Positions 37,046 to 47,826 of a DNA stretch of 64,000 bases are shown piece by piece. The notes below the pieces were generated by a model. That model saw nothing but the letters and a program-made list of their open reading frames with translations. It did not search any database and was not told the origin of the DNA. A program made the translations under genes and the position numbers. The stretch spans positions 97,431 to 161,430 of the forward strand of contig NZ_AUAV01000015.1 in the NCBI RefSeq assembly GCF_000428905.1, written 5' to 3'. The number at the start of each line of letters is the position of its first letter. The stretch's first letter is position 1. Source of the stretch: Brumicola pallidula DSM 14239 = ACAM 615 (lineage in GTDB: Bacteria > Pseudomonadota > Gammaproteobacteria > Enterobacterales > Alteromonadaceae).

Positions 37046-37960
37046 GCTTGTAATACCCATTATAAGCACCCAAGTGGCGAAAAATAGTTTGAGTTTCACA
37101 ACAGAAAAATAAAGAACGACTCGCTTTGCGATAATACCACCAACAATGGCACCAGCACCGGCAAATAGAAGCACATACCAGTAAATAGCTTGGGTGACAA
37201 ACAGGTGGTGAAATATTGCTGACCAAACCGTAAACGCACTTAGTATGACGGCCAAGGCTATCGCTGAAGTTACATTAAAGCCGCGCAAGATGAGGTATAC
37301 AGCAACCAACTCCCCGACTCCCACTGACAACCATGCCGTGATAATACCGCCAAAAAATGCAATAACGCTTAGCAATAGTACGTCAATCGGTAAAAGATGT
37401 TTAGTTAGCTTTTTCCTTTTCAATAGAGGGATCGAACCATAAATGGCGATAGCCAATAGAATGGAAAACACACCAAAAGCGATATGTAAGGATGTTTGCA
37501 TTTGCTGTGTATATTCACTTAAACCAAATTGAGCGATAAGGATACCCAATATAGAAAACGGAATAGTAATTAACAGTCCTTTGTTTACATACAACCATTG
37601 AGCACCGTCATCAAGTACTTTGCTGGTGTTCGCCTTACTATCGATACCAATAGACCGTCGGTGGCGATGCCAGGTAAGTGCTCCAGCAGTCATGCCGCAG
37701 CATTGAATTGCAAAGCTTGTGGCAATAATGGCGCTATTGTGCATATCAATTTGATTGAAAAACGGAACGAAAACAACCCCACCACCCGCACCTGTTGAAT
37801 TGGCAAAAATAGCACCAACAATACCTACAAATAAAAAACCAGCATAATCAAAAATGATCTGAAAACTGTTAGGCACGCTAAAAATAAGTATGAGCCAGCA
37901 GATTGCAAGCGCAGCCCTATAAGGATGGCTACTAAAAGCCCTTCGAAGAATAGTTAACAA
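37034..37960 (-). CDS. TauE/SafE sulfite exporter family protein
   Basis: A 308-residue membrane protein with eight or nine hydrophobic segments. FVGIVGAIFANSTGAGGGVVFVP is the first TauE repeat, and IDVLLLSVIAFFGGIITAWLSVGVGELVAVYLILRGF (two consecutive blocks) the second. Predicted to export sulfite or organosulfonates, though substrates of most members are untested. Single gene. Confidence 0.88.
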   Translation of the reverse strand: MLTILRRAFSSHPYRAALAICWLILIFSVPNSFQIIFDYAGFLFVGIVGAIFANSTGAGGGVVFVPFFNQIDMHNSAIIATSFAIQCCGMTAGALTWHRHRRSIGIDSKANTSKVLDDGAQWLYVNKGLLITIPFSILGILIAQFGLSEYTQQMQTSLHIAFGVFSILLAIAIYGSIPLLKRKKLTKHLLPIDVLLLSVIAFFGGIITAWLSVGVGELVAVYLILRGFNVTSAIALAVILSAFTVWSAIFHHLFVTQAIYWYVLLFAGAGAIVGGIIAKRVVLYFSVVKLKLFFATWVLIMGITSLIT

Positions 37961-38046
37961 TACGACTCGCCAATAATAAAAGAGTGTTAATACATGCTGG
38001 AAAAAGAGATAGTCTTAGGTAAACAATTTCATTCAAGCCGTGAAAA

Positions 38047-38550
38047 ATGGTCCAGTTAGAAAGCCACGATGATACAGTTATCATTTTGCTAACACCCAAT
38101 CGTTCTCTTACGTGGGCGCAAGCAAAATGGATTATCGCATTCATGGTTGCTGTTGTCATGATAATTGCCATTGCCTGGACATTTGTTGGTGCTTGGGTGG
38201 TTTTGCCCTTTGCTGGCTTAGAAGCAGGTTTGTTTGCATTATTAATGTACAAAGTAACGCGCTTCACGTATTTGAAACAAATAGTGACGTTTACAGAGCA
38301 AGACATCACTATTGAAATGGGTATTGACCGTCGACAATCAACAGAATCACTTCCTCGCTCTGGTACCGATATTTATTACTCAGAAACCGACCGTAATTGG
38401 CATACGCCCAAAATCACATTGCATAATGGCAGGCAACGGGTGCAAATCGGCCAATTTCTAAATGCTGATGATATGGTGATCCTGCGTAATGAGTTAGAGA
38501 ACTTAGGCCTACTTATTTGCCGAGAGCATTGGTGGAAGAATAAAGATTAA
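38047..38550 (+). CDS. DUF2244 membrane protein
   Basis: A 167-residue protein with two adjacent hydrophobic helices (IIAFMVAVVMIIAIAWTFVGA and LPFAGLEAGLFALLMYKV) and a C-terminal cytoplasmic domain. The opening LTPNRSLTWAQAKW and the GLEAG segment are the DUF2244 signature. In many Proteobacteria such genes stand near cytochrome oxidase genes; none are seen here. No function is established. Confidence 0.85.
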   Translation: MVQLESHDDTVIILLTPNRSLTWAQAKWIIAFMVAVVMIIAIAWTFVGAWVVLPFAGLEAGLFALLMYKVTRFTYLKQIVTFTEQDITIEMGIDRRQSTESLPRSGTDIYYSETDRNWHTPKITLHNGRQRVQIGQFLNADDMVILRNELENLGLLICREHWWKNKD

Positions 38551-38645
38551 GCCAGTAATTAATTAAGACCATCGTTTCTCTATTAACAACCTTGATCCTT
38601 TGCTTGTGCTCATCGTTTAAATTAAAAACAACAGGATAGTTAAAC

Positions 38646-38894
38646 ATGAACTTATTTATTGAATCAATTGAAGGTGGAGCTTATATAGCAGGGACAGGTG
38701 AAACAAAAGTCGACACGTTTTTTTTAGACAAGTATAGCAAAACACTGTCCTTTCAGTGCATAAACAATATAAAGCTAAGAGTAGAAGGACAGAAGTTCGA
38801 AAATGTATGGCTAAAACAGAATACGCCTTATGAAGAAATGTGCGGGCTTGACAGCAGCACAGAGAGCCCTGTTATCAGGTTGGATTGGAAATAA
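38646..38894 (+). CDS. Small conserved-type protein (possibly DUF6482)
   Basis: An 82-residue protein starting MNLFIESIEGGAYIAG and rich in beta-strand pattern, with no signal peptide or membrane segment. The opening resembles DUF6482 proteins of gammaproteobacteria, but this is from memory and only tentative. AACAGGATAG gives a plausible ribosome site. Single gene. Confidence 0.55.
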   Translation: MNLFIESIEGGAYIAGTGETKVDTFFLDKYSKTLSFQCINNIKLRVEGQKFENVWLKQNTPYEEMCGLDSSTESPVIRLDWK

Positions 38895-38986
38895 ATTAGC
38901 TGACCACCAAGTAATTAAAAAATCAACTGGTCAGATGTGCTAATAATGTTAATATCGAAAGCATGTCCTTTATTATTTGAAGCCTT

Positions 38987-40621
38987 ATGACTGAGTTTGA
39001 CATTATTATTGTTGGCGCTGGCTCTGCCGGTGCCGTTCTTGCAAATCGATTATCTGAAAATCAGCAAATGTCCGTGTGCCTGCTTGAAGCTGGTCCAAAA
39101 GACACCAATCTAGCAATACATATTCCTTTTGGTCTAGCCGCTTTAGCGGACATGAAGTCAGTTAATTGGAGCTTTCAAACCCATCAAGAAAGTAACTTAA
39201 ATAACCGCGAAATGTTTTGGCCTAGAGGCAAAACATTGGGCGGTTCTAGCTCAATTAACGCCATGTGCTACATTCGTGGGGCAGCACAAAATTATAATGA
39301 CTGGGCTGCGTCTGGTTTAACCGGATGGGCTTGGGATGATGTTCTCCCCTATTTCAAAAAAAGTGAAGATAACACCCGAGGCATATCTGATTTCCACGCT
39401 ATCGGAGGTTGCCAAAGCGTATCAGATCTAAAGTATATTAATGCTGTGAGCCATGATTTTGTAGCCTCGTCTGTATCTAACGGGCTAGCAGAATCTGCTG
39501 ATTTCAACGGTGAATTCCAAGAGGGTGTTGGCATATATCAAGTTACTCAGCGCAATGGCTCACGTTGCAGCACGGCCAAAGGCTTTTTATCTGATGCTAT
39601 AAAAGCGCGTCCAAACTTGTATATAATGACAGATGTTGAAGTTAAAAAAATCACCTTTGATAATAAAAAAGCCACTGGAATTGAAGTTTTTTCGAACAGC
39701 ACGAAGCAATTTTTGTTTGCTAAAAAGCGAGTCATTTTAAGTGCTGGTGCTATTGGGTCTCCGCAAATTCTGATGCAATCCGGCATTGGTAATAAAGAAC
39801 ACCTGCAATCCTTAGGTATTGAGGTAAAAGCGCATTTACCTGGCGTTGGACAAAATTTACAAGACCATCTGGATGGCACCATCTTATTTAAAACTCAGGC
39901 TCAACGTTCTTATGGTTTGTCTGTTCCGGCGTTACTAAAAAATGCATTACAGCCACTCAACTATTGGCTAAATAAAGAAGGTATGTTTACTTCAAATATT
40001 GCTGAAGGTGGGGCATTCTTAAAATCAGACCCTACAATGACATTACCCGATATACAGCTGCATTTTTTACCCGCTTTACTTGTAGACCATGGTCGTTCAA
40101 AACCTTGGGGGCATGGCTTCACGATCCATTTTTGTAACCTTTATCCGAAAAGTCGAGGCGAAATTTTGCTAAAAGAAATCGATGGTGAACTACACCCTGA
40201 TATTCGTCCAAACTACTTGGCTAACGAAGATGATATAAAACCCTTAATTGCTGGTTTTAAGTGGTGTAGAAAGATAAGCAATACCTCTCCACTTGGCGAT
40301 GGTGCAGTGGAATGGACGCCTGGTGAAGCAGTGCAAACCGATGAGCAAATTATCGATTACTTAAAAAGCAACGCTGAAACCGTATACCACCCAGTAGGTA
40401 CATGCAAAATGGGCGTTGATGGAGATGAATTTGCTGTTGTTGATGTTAATTTGAATGTTAAAGGTATTACCAATTTAATGGTTGTAGATGCCTCCGTAAT
40501 GCCAACTATTGTTGGTGGTAACACAAGTGCGCCTACAATCATGATCGCTGAAAAAGCAGCCGATCTGCTCAAAGCTAGTTTGCATATAATTGCTACGCCC
40601 AAAAACTCAGCTTTAGCGTAA
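38987..40621 (+). CDS. GMC-family FAD oxidoreductase (choline/alcohol dehydrogenase-like)
   Basis: A 544-residue flavoprotein. DIIIVGAGSAGAVLANRLSE binds ADP of FAD; WPRGKTLGGSSSINAMCYIRG and LSAGAIGSPQILMQSGIG are the two GMC signatures. The C-terminal active site has YHPVGTCKMG with the catalytic His and DASVMPTIVGGNTSAPT with the second His/Asn position. The layout suits choline dehydrogenase, aliphatic-alcohol or polyethylene-glycol dehydrogenases. No betaine genes (betB, betI) are adjacent, so the substrate is open. Confidence 0.9.
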   Translation: MTEFDIIIVGAGSAGAVLANRLSENQQMSVCLLEAGPKDTNLAIHIPFGLAALADMKSVNWSFQTHQESNLNNREMFWPRGKTLGGSSSINAMCYIRGAAQNYNDWAASGLTGWAWDDVLPYFKKSEDNTRGISDFHAIGGCQSVSDLKYINAVSHDFVASSVSNGLAESADFNGEFQEGVGIYQVTQRNGSRCSTAKGFLSDAIKARPNLYIMTDVEVKKITFDNKKATGIEVFSNSTKQFLFAKKRVILSAGAIGSPQILMQSGIGNKEHLQSLGIEVKAHLPGVGQNLQDHLDGTILFKTQAQRSYGLSVPALLKNALQPLNYWLNKEGMFTSNIAEGGAFLKSDPTMTLPDIQLHFLPALLVDHGRSKPWGHGFTIHFCNLYPKSRGEILLKEIDGELHPDIRPNYLANEDDIKPLIAGFKWCRKISNTSPLGDGAVEWTPGEAVQTDEQIIDYLKSNAETVYHPVGTCKMGVDGDEFAVVDVNLNVKGITNLMVVDASVMPTIVGGNTSAPTIMIAEKAADLLKASLHIIATPKNSALA

Positions 40622-40631
40622 AATAGTAAAA

Positions 40632-40656
40632 GGGACTGTCATAACAGCACAGTCCC
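40632..40656. terminator. Hairpin between convergent GMC and adk genes
   Basis: GGGACTGT, a 9-nt loop and ACAGTCCC form an 8-bp perfect stem in the 45-nt gap between the convergent stops. No long T-run follows on either strand, so termination strength is uncertain. Confidence 0.6.
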
Positions 40657-40666
40657 GTTACTCTTC

Positions 40667-41332
<666 letters not shown>

Positions 41333-41487
41333 TTAAGGTAAATTGTAAACGAGCAAACCTTACAACTTAGGCTTCCAGTTCACAAGTCAAATTATGCTTA
41401 AAAATCATAACTTAAGACTAATAGCGAATAATTATCTCGAACTGTCGAAAAAACGGCCAGCCGACCAGGCCTGATTTACTCAATAAA

Positions 41488-41514
41488 TAAAAAAGCGAGC
41501 CTAAGCCCGCTTTC
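41488..41514 (-). terminator. Terminator of htpG
   Basis: On the reverse strand AAAGCGGGC, a short loop and GGCTCGCTTT are followed by a T-rich run, about 65 nt after the htpG stop. Confidence 0.8.
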
Positions 41515-41578
41515 ACTATCCCAATGATTTCCCAAAAATAAGCCTATGCAGGTTTATTAAAAGGCACAGTATTAACCA

Positions 41579-43501
41579 CTACTTAGCTAAACTAGCCAAC
41601 AGGCCATTTAAGTTTTTTACAAAAGCAGACGGATCTTTCAAACTCCCCTGCTCAGATAATGATGCCTGATCAAATAACACTTCAGACCACAACTTAAATT
41701 GCGCTTCGTCTTGCACGTTAGACATTAATTTAACCAGATGATGTTCTGGATTCAATTCAAAATGATACTTCGTTTCAGGTACAGGTTGACCGGCTGAAGC
41801 CATCAATTTCGCCATTTGCGTTGTCATTCCGTTTTCATCTGCAACAATACATGCTGGAGAATCAGTTAAGCGGTGAGTAAATTTAACGTTTTCCACTTTA
41901 TTGCCAAGTGCTGTTTTAATTCGCTCAATAATTCCTTCAACTTCTTTTTCAGCAGTTTCTTTGGCTTTCTTAGATTCTTCATCATCCAAGTCACTCAAGT
42001 CTAGGTCAGCTCCCGCAATAGACTGGAACTGTTTCTCACTAAACTCTGTCAAGTGTGACATTAACCATTCATCAATGCGCTCACCCATCAATAAAACTTC
42101 GATACCTTTCTTGCGGAAAATTTCTAAATGCGGACTCGTTTTAGCCGCTTGATAACTATCAGCAGTTACGTAGAAAATTTTCTCTTGGTCTTCTTGCATA
42201 CGGTCAATATAGTCTTTAAGCGAAACTGATTGTACGCCTGACTCATCTGCCGTTGAAGAGAAACGAAGTAGTGCTGCAATTTTTTCTTTATTGGCGAAGT
42301 CTTCAGCTGGACCTTCTTTAACAACATTACCAAATTCAGACCAAAATGCCTGATACTTTTCAACGTCATTTTTTGCCATTTTTTCAAGCATCTGAAGCAC
42401 ACGTTTTGTGCAACCTTGACGAATTGATTGAGTAATCTTGTTATCTTGTAAAAGTTCACGAGATACGTTCAATGGTAAATCGTTTGAATCCAACAAGCCC
42501 TTTACAAAACGTAAATAGGTTGGCATGAATTGCTCTGCATCATCCATAATAAAAACACGTTGAACGTAGAGTTTCAGGCCGTGGGCTTGATCTCTATTCC
42601 ACATGTCAAATGGCGCTTTAGCTGGAATATACAATAAGCTGGTGTATTCTGTTTTTCCTTCAACACGGTTATGCGACCACTTTATTGGATCGGCAAAATC
42701 ATGCGATACGTGCTTATAAAATTCAATGTATTCTTCGTCACTAAGCTCTGACTTTTCGCGTGTCCACAACGCTGTCGCTTTGTTGACTGATTCCCAAAAA
42801 CCTGGAACTGCAGGTATTTTTTCGTCGCCTTCACCGTCACTTTCAGGCACTTCTGCTTTAAACATTTGCACGGGAATATTGATGTGATCAGAGTACTTGG
42901 TAATAATTGAACGTACTCGCCAATCATCAGCAAACTCTTTTTCATCTTCACGCAAAAATAAGGTAATTTCAGTACCGCGACTTTCTTTGTCGATTGTGGA
43001 AACTGAAAACTCACCTTCACCAGCAGACTCCCAGCGCACGCCTTCGGACTTATCAGCACCTGCAACACGACTCTTAACAACTACTTTTTCAGCAACGATA
43101 AACGAAGAGTAAAAGCCAACACCGAACTGACCGATAAGTTGAGAATCTTTGGTCTGATCGCCAGATAATTTACTAAAAAACTCGGCTGTTCCCGACTTAG
43201 CGATAGTGCCTAAGTTAGCAATAGCTTCTTCTTTGTTCATACCAATTCCATTATCGGATATGGTTAGCGTACCAGCCTCTTTATTCACGCTAATTCTAAC
43301 GTTGAGGTCAGGATCATTCTCATACAAACTGCCGTTAGAGAGGCCCTTAAAACGAAGCTTATCAGCAGCATCGGCCGCGTTTGATACAAGCTCTCTTAAG
43401 AATATTTCTTTATTCGAATAAAGTGAGTGGATCATCAGTTGAAGCAACTGTTTTACTTCGGTTTGAAATCCGTGGGTTTCTTGTTTGACTGTCTCAGCCA
43501 T
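41579..43501 (-). CDS. htpG: Hsp90 chaperone HtpG
   Basis: A 640-residue Hsp90. The N-terminal GHKL ATPase has [36 protein letters not shown] and [17 protein letters not shown]. The middle and C-terminal dimerisation domains are complete, without the eukaryotic charged linker. The ATG at 43501 gives [20 protein letters not shown], the usual N-terminus, and has AGGAGA upstream; an ATG 17 codons earlier is unlikely. A sigma-32 promoter lies upstream. Confidence 0.97.
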   Translation of the reverse strand: MAETVKQETHGFQTEVKQLLQLMIHSLYSNKEIFLRELVSNAADAADKLRFKGLSNGSLYENDPDLNVRISVNKEAGTLTISDNGIGMNKEEAIANLGTIAKSGTAEFFSKLSGDQTKDSQLIGQFGVGFYSSFIVAEKVVVKSRVAGADKSEGVRWESAGEGEFSVSTIDKESRGTEITLFLREDEKEFADDWRVRSIITKYSDHINIPVQMFKAEVPESDGEGDEKIPAVPGFWESVNKATALWTREKSELSDEEYIEFYKHVSHDFADPIKWSHNRVEGKTEYTSLLYIPAKAPFDMWNRDQAHGLKLYVQRVFIMDDAEQFMPTYLRFVKGLLDSNDLPLNVSRELLQDNKITQSIRQGCTKRVLQMLEKMAKNDVEKYQAFWSEFGNVVKEGPAEDFANKEKIAALLRFSSTADESGVQSVSLKDYIDRMQEDQEKIFYVTADSYQAAKTSPHLEIFRKKGIEVLLMGERIDEWLMSHLTEFSEKQFQSIAGADLDLSDLDDEESKKAKETAEKEVEGIIERIKTALGNKVENVKFTHRLTDSPACIVADENGMTTQMAKLMASAGQPVPETKYHFELNPEHHLVKLMSNVQDEAQFKLWSEVLFDQASLSEQGSLKDPSAFVKNLNGLLASLAK

Positions 43502-43613
43502 AGCCAAGTATCTCCTACTTTGTTTTCTGTTATATGAAGCCAAGTGGCACAAAACACCGTTCTATTAATAAAAAGTGTAGAATGCCACCATAAAATTCGT
43601 CGATTGAAGAGAT

Positions 43614-43642
43614 ATGTAAGGACACAGAGGGATATTTTCAAG
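43614..43642 (-). promoter_or_regulatory. Sigma-32 promoter of htpG
   Basis: On the reverse strand CCCTTGAAA, a 14-nt spacer and CCTTACAT approximate the heat-shock promoter consensus, about 110 nt before the htpG start. HtpG is a sigma-32 target in Escherichia coli. Confidence 0.7.
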
Positions 43643-43707
43643 GGAAAAAACGAAATGAAGCCAAAAATAATTTGGATTTTGTCAGTATTTATACGCCATA
43701 GGTCGGC

Positions 43708-44307
43708 TTATACCGGTCTTCTTCCAGCAAAGGCATGACTTATGGTATTCCCATCGATATATTCTAACTCGCCACCAACTGGAACACCGTGCGCAATACG
43801 AGTCGCTTTTATTTGCTTTTCTCTGCATATTTGCCCAATATAATGCGCTGTTGCCTCGCCCTCCACCGTTGGGTTAGTAGCGAGAATAACTTCTTGAATA
43901 GATTCCCTATCTAATAATTGAACTAACTCAGTCAAACCAATTTCAGCCGGGCCAATGCCATCGATAGGAGACAAATGGCCCATTAATACAAAGTACTTGC
44001 CTTTGTATTCTGAGGTTTGTTCTACCGCTAATACATCTTGAGGTGATTCAACAATACAAAGCTGGCCCGTTTCGCTGCGCATAGGATTTTCGCATATTTT
44101 ACACAGGCGTGCCTCCGTAAAAGTGCGACAATGTTCGCAATGTGAGACATGTTCCATAGCGTCATGTAACACTTTACTTAAGGTCATTGCGCCATCACGG
44201 TTTCTTTCCAACAATGCAAACGCCATACGCTGAGCGCTTTTTGCACCAACGCCTGGTAAGCATTTCAAGGCTGTAATCAATTCGTTAATAAGAGGACTAA
44301 ATGACAT
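43708..44307 (-). CDS. recR: Recombination mediator RecR
   Basis: A 199-residue DNA repair protein acting with RecF and RecO to load RecA. The helix-hairpin-helix [17 protein letters not shown], the zinc finger [16 protein letters not shown], the Toprim domain ([30 protein letters not shown]) and the C-terminal THxVP-type loop ([14 protein letters not shown]) are all in place. Confidence 0.97.
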   Translation of the reverse strand: MSFSPLINELITALKCLPGVGAKSAQRMAFALLERNRDGAMTLSKVLHDAMEHVSHCEHCRTFTEARLCKICENPMRSETGQLCIVESPQDVLAVEQTSEYKGKYFVLMGHLSPIDGIGPAEIGLTELVQLLDRESIQEVILATNPTVEGEATAHYIGQICREKQIKATRIAHGVPVGGELEYIDGNTISHAFAGRRPV

Positions 44308-44656
44308 GTATAAAACTTCTTAAATAATAAAACCAAATAATACCATGAAGTGATGGATTTGTTATATTACGCAAGCAAGATTTTCTGTATTTTTAACTTG
44401 GTTATTAGTGGCGTCTGGTTCACAACAGCTAATAGAAAGGGCACATTTAACAAGGCATATATTGGTGTTAAAGAATGCGTTGAGTTGAGGAACTTTACGT
44501 ATACGGATGTTAGGGTATCAGAGATGCTTAATCGAGATAGATTTCAGCGCACTATGTCGGCTTAAATTAAAATAGAAAAGCCGATTAAAGCAATGTGCCT
44601 AGATGCTAGCAGCATGCTCAAAATCAGCTTTTTTTGATTTAGGTCTTGTGGAAAAA
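44308..44656. other. 349-nt gap between recR and ybaB
   Basis: These genes are nearly contiguous in Escherichia coli. Here the gap shows no convincing gene: a 71-codon forward frame at 44350 lacks a ribosome site and family features. No clear terminator or promoter is seen. Confidence 0.5.
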
Positions 44657-44983
44657 CTAAAAAGGCATCTTAAAGCCAGGTGGTAAATCCATCCCACCCG
44701 TTAGAGAACCCATTTTTTCTTGGCTCATTTCTGCAACACGACGAACAGCATCATTTGTTGCCGCGGCCACCAAGTCTTCAATCATTTCTTTATCATCTTC
44801 CATTAGCGACGCGTCAATATCTACTCGTCTCACATTGTGATTACAAGACATTGTCACCTTCACTAAGCCCGCACCTGACTCACCCGTTACTTCTAAAGTA
44901 GCAAGCTCATCTTGTGCTTTTTTCATTTTTTCCTGCATTTGCTGGGCTTGTTTCATCATGTTACCCATGCCGCCTTTAAACAT
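44657..44983 (-). CDS. ybaB: YbaB/EbfC nucleoid-associated protein
   Basis: A 108-residue DNA-binding protein, almost the same as the enteric YbaB throughout: [36 protein letters not shown] and LPPGFKMPF at the end. The ATG at 44983 follows AGGAG at proper distance; an ATG two codons upstream overlaps the ribosome site. It lies 65 nt downstream of dnaX. Confidence 0.96.
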   Translation of the reverse strand: MFKGGMGNMMKQAQQMQEKMKKAQDELATLEVTGESGAGLVKVTMSCNHNVRRVDIDASLMEDDKEMIEDLVAAATNDAVRRVAEMSQEKMGSLTGGMDLPPGFKMPF

Positions 44984-45054
44984 TGTCATCTCCTGATTAT
45001 TTTAGACAGAATTATAAATCTACTCTGTGGATATTTATCATTAAGAGCCCGTTG

Positions 45055-47817
45055 TTACCTTGGTTTTATAGAACCTTCAATAACTCGCCCTTCAAACGCT
45101 TTTAACAATTCTTGAATTGAATCATTCGTTGCCACAACATTATGAGCATGTTGGTGTCGTATTAACGATATCTGCTGCTGTATTTGAAAAGGGGTTTCGT
45201 CAACTCCGCCATATTGCACTTCAAAGGCAACTGGTTTTTGATAGAATGCGCTTAACGCCTGTGTAATCGTTGCGTGATGTTGCTCTTCGTCCAAATGCCG
45301 ATTACGTTCTTCAATACGAATAATAAAATGTTCACCATGTTGCACTAAATTAGATTGTAGCAAAAGTTGCTTATTCAACCCACCGACACCAAGCTCTTCA
45401 ATAAAATCACTCCATTTATTGATTTGTTTGGCTCTTAAAAGCTTGTCGCCATTTTCTAAATAAGGCGCAATTTGTGGATGAGTTACTTTGACGTTGCTTA
45501 AATCGTTCACGCCGTGACCAAACATCGCAGCGATTTCATCTGCTGTATCTAAAAATTGTTTTTCAGAAAGACTATCCACCTCATCATCGTGAACCTGTGC
45601 TGTGCTAACGTCAGTTTGTTCATAAGTTGCTATTTGCTGGCTATCAGCTGGATCATTAAAGAACGCCGCGCTTTGTGTTTTTTCAATAACCTTAGCAGTT
45701 GGCATATCAAAAGAATGATGACTAGACTTCTGTGCTTCAGAGTTCTGTTGTTCAAGCTCAACTGATGTGTGTGTTTGAACTTCTGTTGCAGATATTATAG
45801 CTACTTTCTCAAAGGGAGCATCATCAGCTTCATCAAAATTAATATCGTCTTCATCTTGCGCATAGACTGGTTCCGATGGAGGCTCAACATCCGAAGCAGT
45901 AAATTGGTCGACTGCTAGACCAGACGCATTACCAGTTGCTGAAGTACCGTTATCCCAAGGTGGAATTTCGCCTTCAATCAATGGATTTCGAACTAACTTA
46001 CTTCCTCGTTCGCCTGCGCTTTTGTTTTGCGGCGACTCAGGTAAACCATCATTGGTAACGAATATTGAATTTTCCTGCTTCATTAAGCGATCAAACAATG
46101 ACAGTGTGCTGCTCTCAACTTCTACGTTTGCGACTTCTTCTTCCGGTTCCTCGTTTTCAAGTAACTCGTGAAGTGCGAGTAGGTCCGAAGTCGTGCTTAG
46201 ATTGTCTTGTGTTTTTTCTTCACCCGTTGCTTCGCCACTCAGGGTATGCAGCATTGAATCTGTTACTTCTGTTGTCAACAAACTGGCGGCGTTTTCCCGC
46301 TGTGTTTGCGCCTCATCATGTAATTCATGAAACTCGTCAAACATCGATTGATCTGCATCTTCATCAACAAAAGACCTGTTAAAAATATCTTGTTCAACTT
46401 GTTCAACTTGTTCAACTTGTTCAACTTGTTCAACTTGTTCAACTTGTTCAACTTGTTCAACTTGTTCAGCTTGTTCAGCTTGTTCAGCTTGTTCAGCTTG
46501 TTCAGCTTGTTCAGCTAATAGCGTATTTCTGGTGGTTTCTGTGTCAAGTGGTTGTGGCGTGATTTCAGGTTTTATTTCAACTAAACCCGCTTCTTTATGT
46601 CGTATTAGTGGTTCAGAAACGTCAGTAATATTAGGCTCTGTTGTAGCGACAGGATCAGTTTCAACTAGGTCAGCTGTTTTTTTTTCTGCTATAGCGTGGC
46701 TGTGTGCGCTTTTTAAATCAAGCTCAACTGTTTGCGCGGGACTAAATGCGAGCATTCGTAGTATAGTCATTTGCAAGCCTGTAAAAGCATCTGGCGCAAA
46801 AGGTAAGTCCTTCTTACCTTGCAAAACTAATTGATATAGTAGCTGAATATGTTCAGCAGATACCGACTTGGACAATTGGTAAACCGCTCGCGCACTCACA
46901 GTTTCAATTTTGCAAATATCAGGCACGATTTGAGTTAACGACACTTGATGCAACAAACTTAAGAGTTCTGATAGCACTTGTGAATAGTCTGGCGCATGCA
47001 CACAAATTTCATCTAGCTGTTTGAGCGCTTCCTGACTGTCTTTTTCAATCACGGCTTTTACCAAACGTAACACTTGGTTTTTGTCTAGGAGGCCTAACAT
47101 GTCCGTGACTATTTGTGACGTTATTTGGTTATTCCCCTGAGCGATAGCTTGATCAGTTAAGCTCAAGGCATCACGCATACTGCCTTGTGCAGCTCTTGCT
47201 AAATGCGATAAAGCGATGGGATCAGATGGAATGCTTTCTTGAATTAAAATATACTCAAGTTGCTTTTGAATTTGCTCTCTGGACAACGCTTTAAGGCTGA
47301 ACTGTAAGCACCTTGACAAAATAGTGACGGGTAACTTTTGCGGATCAGTCGTGGCCAATAAAAACTTTACGTGAGGAGGAGGCTCTTCCAATGTTTTCAA
47401 TAGTGCGTTAAAACTATGCTTGGAGAGCATATGCACTTCATCTATCAAATACACCTTAAAACGCCCACGAGTAGGTTTATACTGAACATTATCGAGTAGT
47501 TCGCGAGTATCTTCGACTTTTGTTCTCGACGCAGCATCAATTTCAAGTAAATCAACAAAGCGACCTTCGTCAATATCTCTGCACGCATCGCATGTTCCAC
47601 ATGGCGTTGCACTTTGCCCTGTTTCACAGTTTAGGCTTTTTGAAAATATGCGAGCGATGGTTGTTTTACCGACGCCTCTTGTGCCGGTAAAAAGATATGC
47701 ATGATGCAATTTGTCGTTATCAAGTGCATTGGAAATAGCACTAACAACATGCTCTTGGCCTACTAGCTCAGCGAATTTTTGTGGTCGCCACTTCCTTGCT
47801 AATACTTGATAGCTCAT
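45055..47817 (-). CDS. dnaX: DNA polymerase III tau (and probably gamma) subunit DnaX
   Basis: Clamp-loader ATPase, 920 residues, well above the 643 of Escherichia coli tau. GTRGVGKTTIARIFSK is Walker A, the zinc cysteines are in ETGQSATPCGTCDACRD, and YLIDEVHMLSKHSFNALLKTLEEPP is Walker B. Domains I-III end near residue 365. A long acidic, low-complexity linker (~380-790) includes 14 tandem Ala/Val-Glu-Gln triplets, and the tau-specific domain follows (~800-920). Codons 378-380 contain nine consecutive A residues; slippage by -1 there gives Asn-Ser-stop, producing a gamma of about 382 residues. Confidence 0.95.
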   Translation of the reverse strand: MSYQVLARKWRPQKFAELVGQEHVVSAISNALDNDKLHHAYLFTGTRGVGKTTIARIFSKSLNCETGQSATPCGTCDACRDIDEGRFVDLLEIDAASRTKVEDTRELLDNVQYKPTRGRFKVYLIDEVHMLSKHSFNALLKTLEEPPPHVKFLLATTDPQKLPVTILSRCLQFSLKALSREQIQKQLEYILIQESIPSDPIALSHLARAAQGSMRDALSLTDQAIAQGNNQITSQIVTDMLGLLDKNQVLRLVKAVIEKDSQEALKQLDEICVHAPDYSQVLSELLSLLHQVSLTQIVPDICKIETVSARAVYQLSKSVSAEHIQLLYQLVLQGKKDLPFAPDAFTGLQMTILRMLAFSPAQTVELDLKSAHSHAIAEKKTADLVETDPVATTEPNITDVSEPLIRHKEAGLVEIKPEITPQPLDTETTRNTLLAEQAEQAEQAEQAEQAEQVEQVEQVEQVEQVEQVEQVEQVEQDIFNRSFVDEDADQSMFDEFHELHDEAQTQRENAASLLTTEVTDSMLHTLSGEATGEEKTQDNLSTTSDLLALHELLENEEPEEEVANVEVESSTLSLFDRLMKQENSIFVTNDGLPESPQNKSAGERGSKLVRNPLIEGEIPPWDNGTSATGNASGLAVDQFTASDVEPPSEPVYAQDEDDINFDEADDAPFEKVAIISATEVQTHTSVELEQQNSEAQKSSHHSFDMPTAKVIEKTQSAAFFNDPADSQQIATYEQTDVSTAQVHDDEVDSLSEKQFLDTADEIAAMFGHGVNDLSNVKVTHPQIAPYLENGDKLLRAKQINKWSDFIEELGVGGLNKQLLLQSNLVQHGEHFIIRIEERNRHLDEEQHHATITQALSAFYQKPVAFEVQYGGVDETPFQIQQQISLIRHQHAHNVVATNDSIQELLKAFEGRVIEGSIKPR
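46390..46515. repeat. Fourteen 9-nt tandem repeats inside dnaX
   Basis: On the forward strand eight copies of TTGTTCAAC are followed by six of TTGTTCAGC. They encode eight VEQ and six AEQ triplets in the tau linker. The near-identity of the units shows recent expansion; copy number probably varies between strains. The unit length is a multiple of three, so frame is kept. Confidence 0.97.
46677..46686 (-). promoter_or_regulatory. A9 slippage site in dnaX
   Basis: The coding strand reads G followed by nine A and a C (codons GAA AAA AAA ACA). One extra A in the mRNA, or a -1 ribosomal slip, leads within two to four codons to a stop (TGA or TAG). The place, just after domain III, is where gamma ends in other bacteria; Escherichia coli uses A6G and Thermus an A9 run. 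Confidence 0.7.
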
Positions 47818-47826
47818 AGTAATTAG

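Noticed and set aside
44350..44565. Forward 71-codon frame between recR and ybaB
   Set aside because: No ribosome binding site and no domain pattern; antisense to an otherwise reverse-strand operon.
46275..46518. Long stop-free frames on both strands through the dnaX repeat
   Set aside because: They arise because a 9-nt repeat lacking stops is open in every frame; only the dnaX frame has homology.
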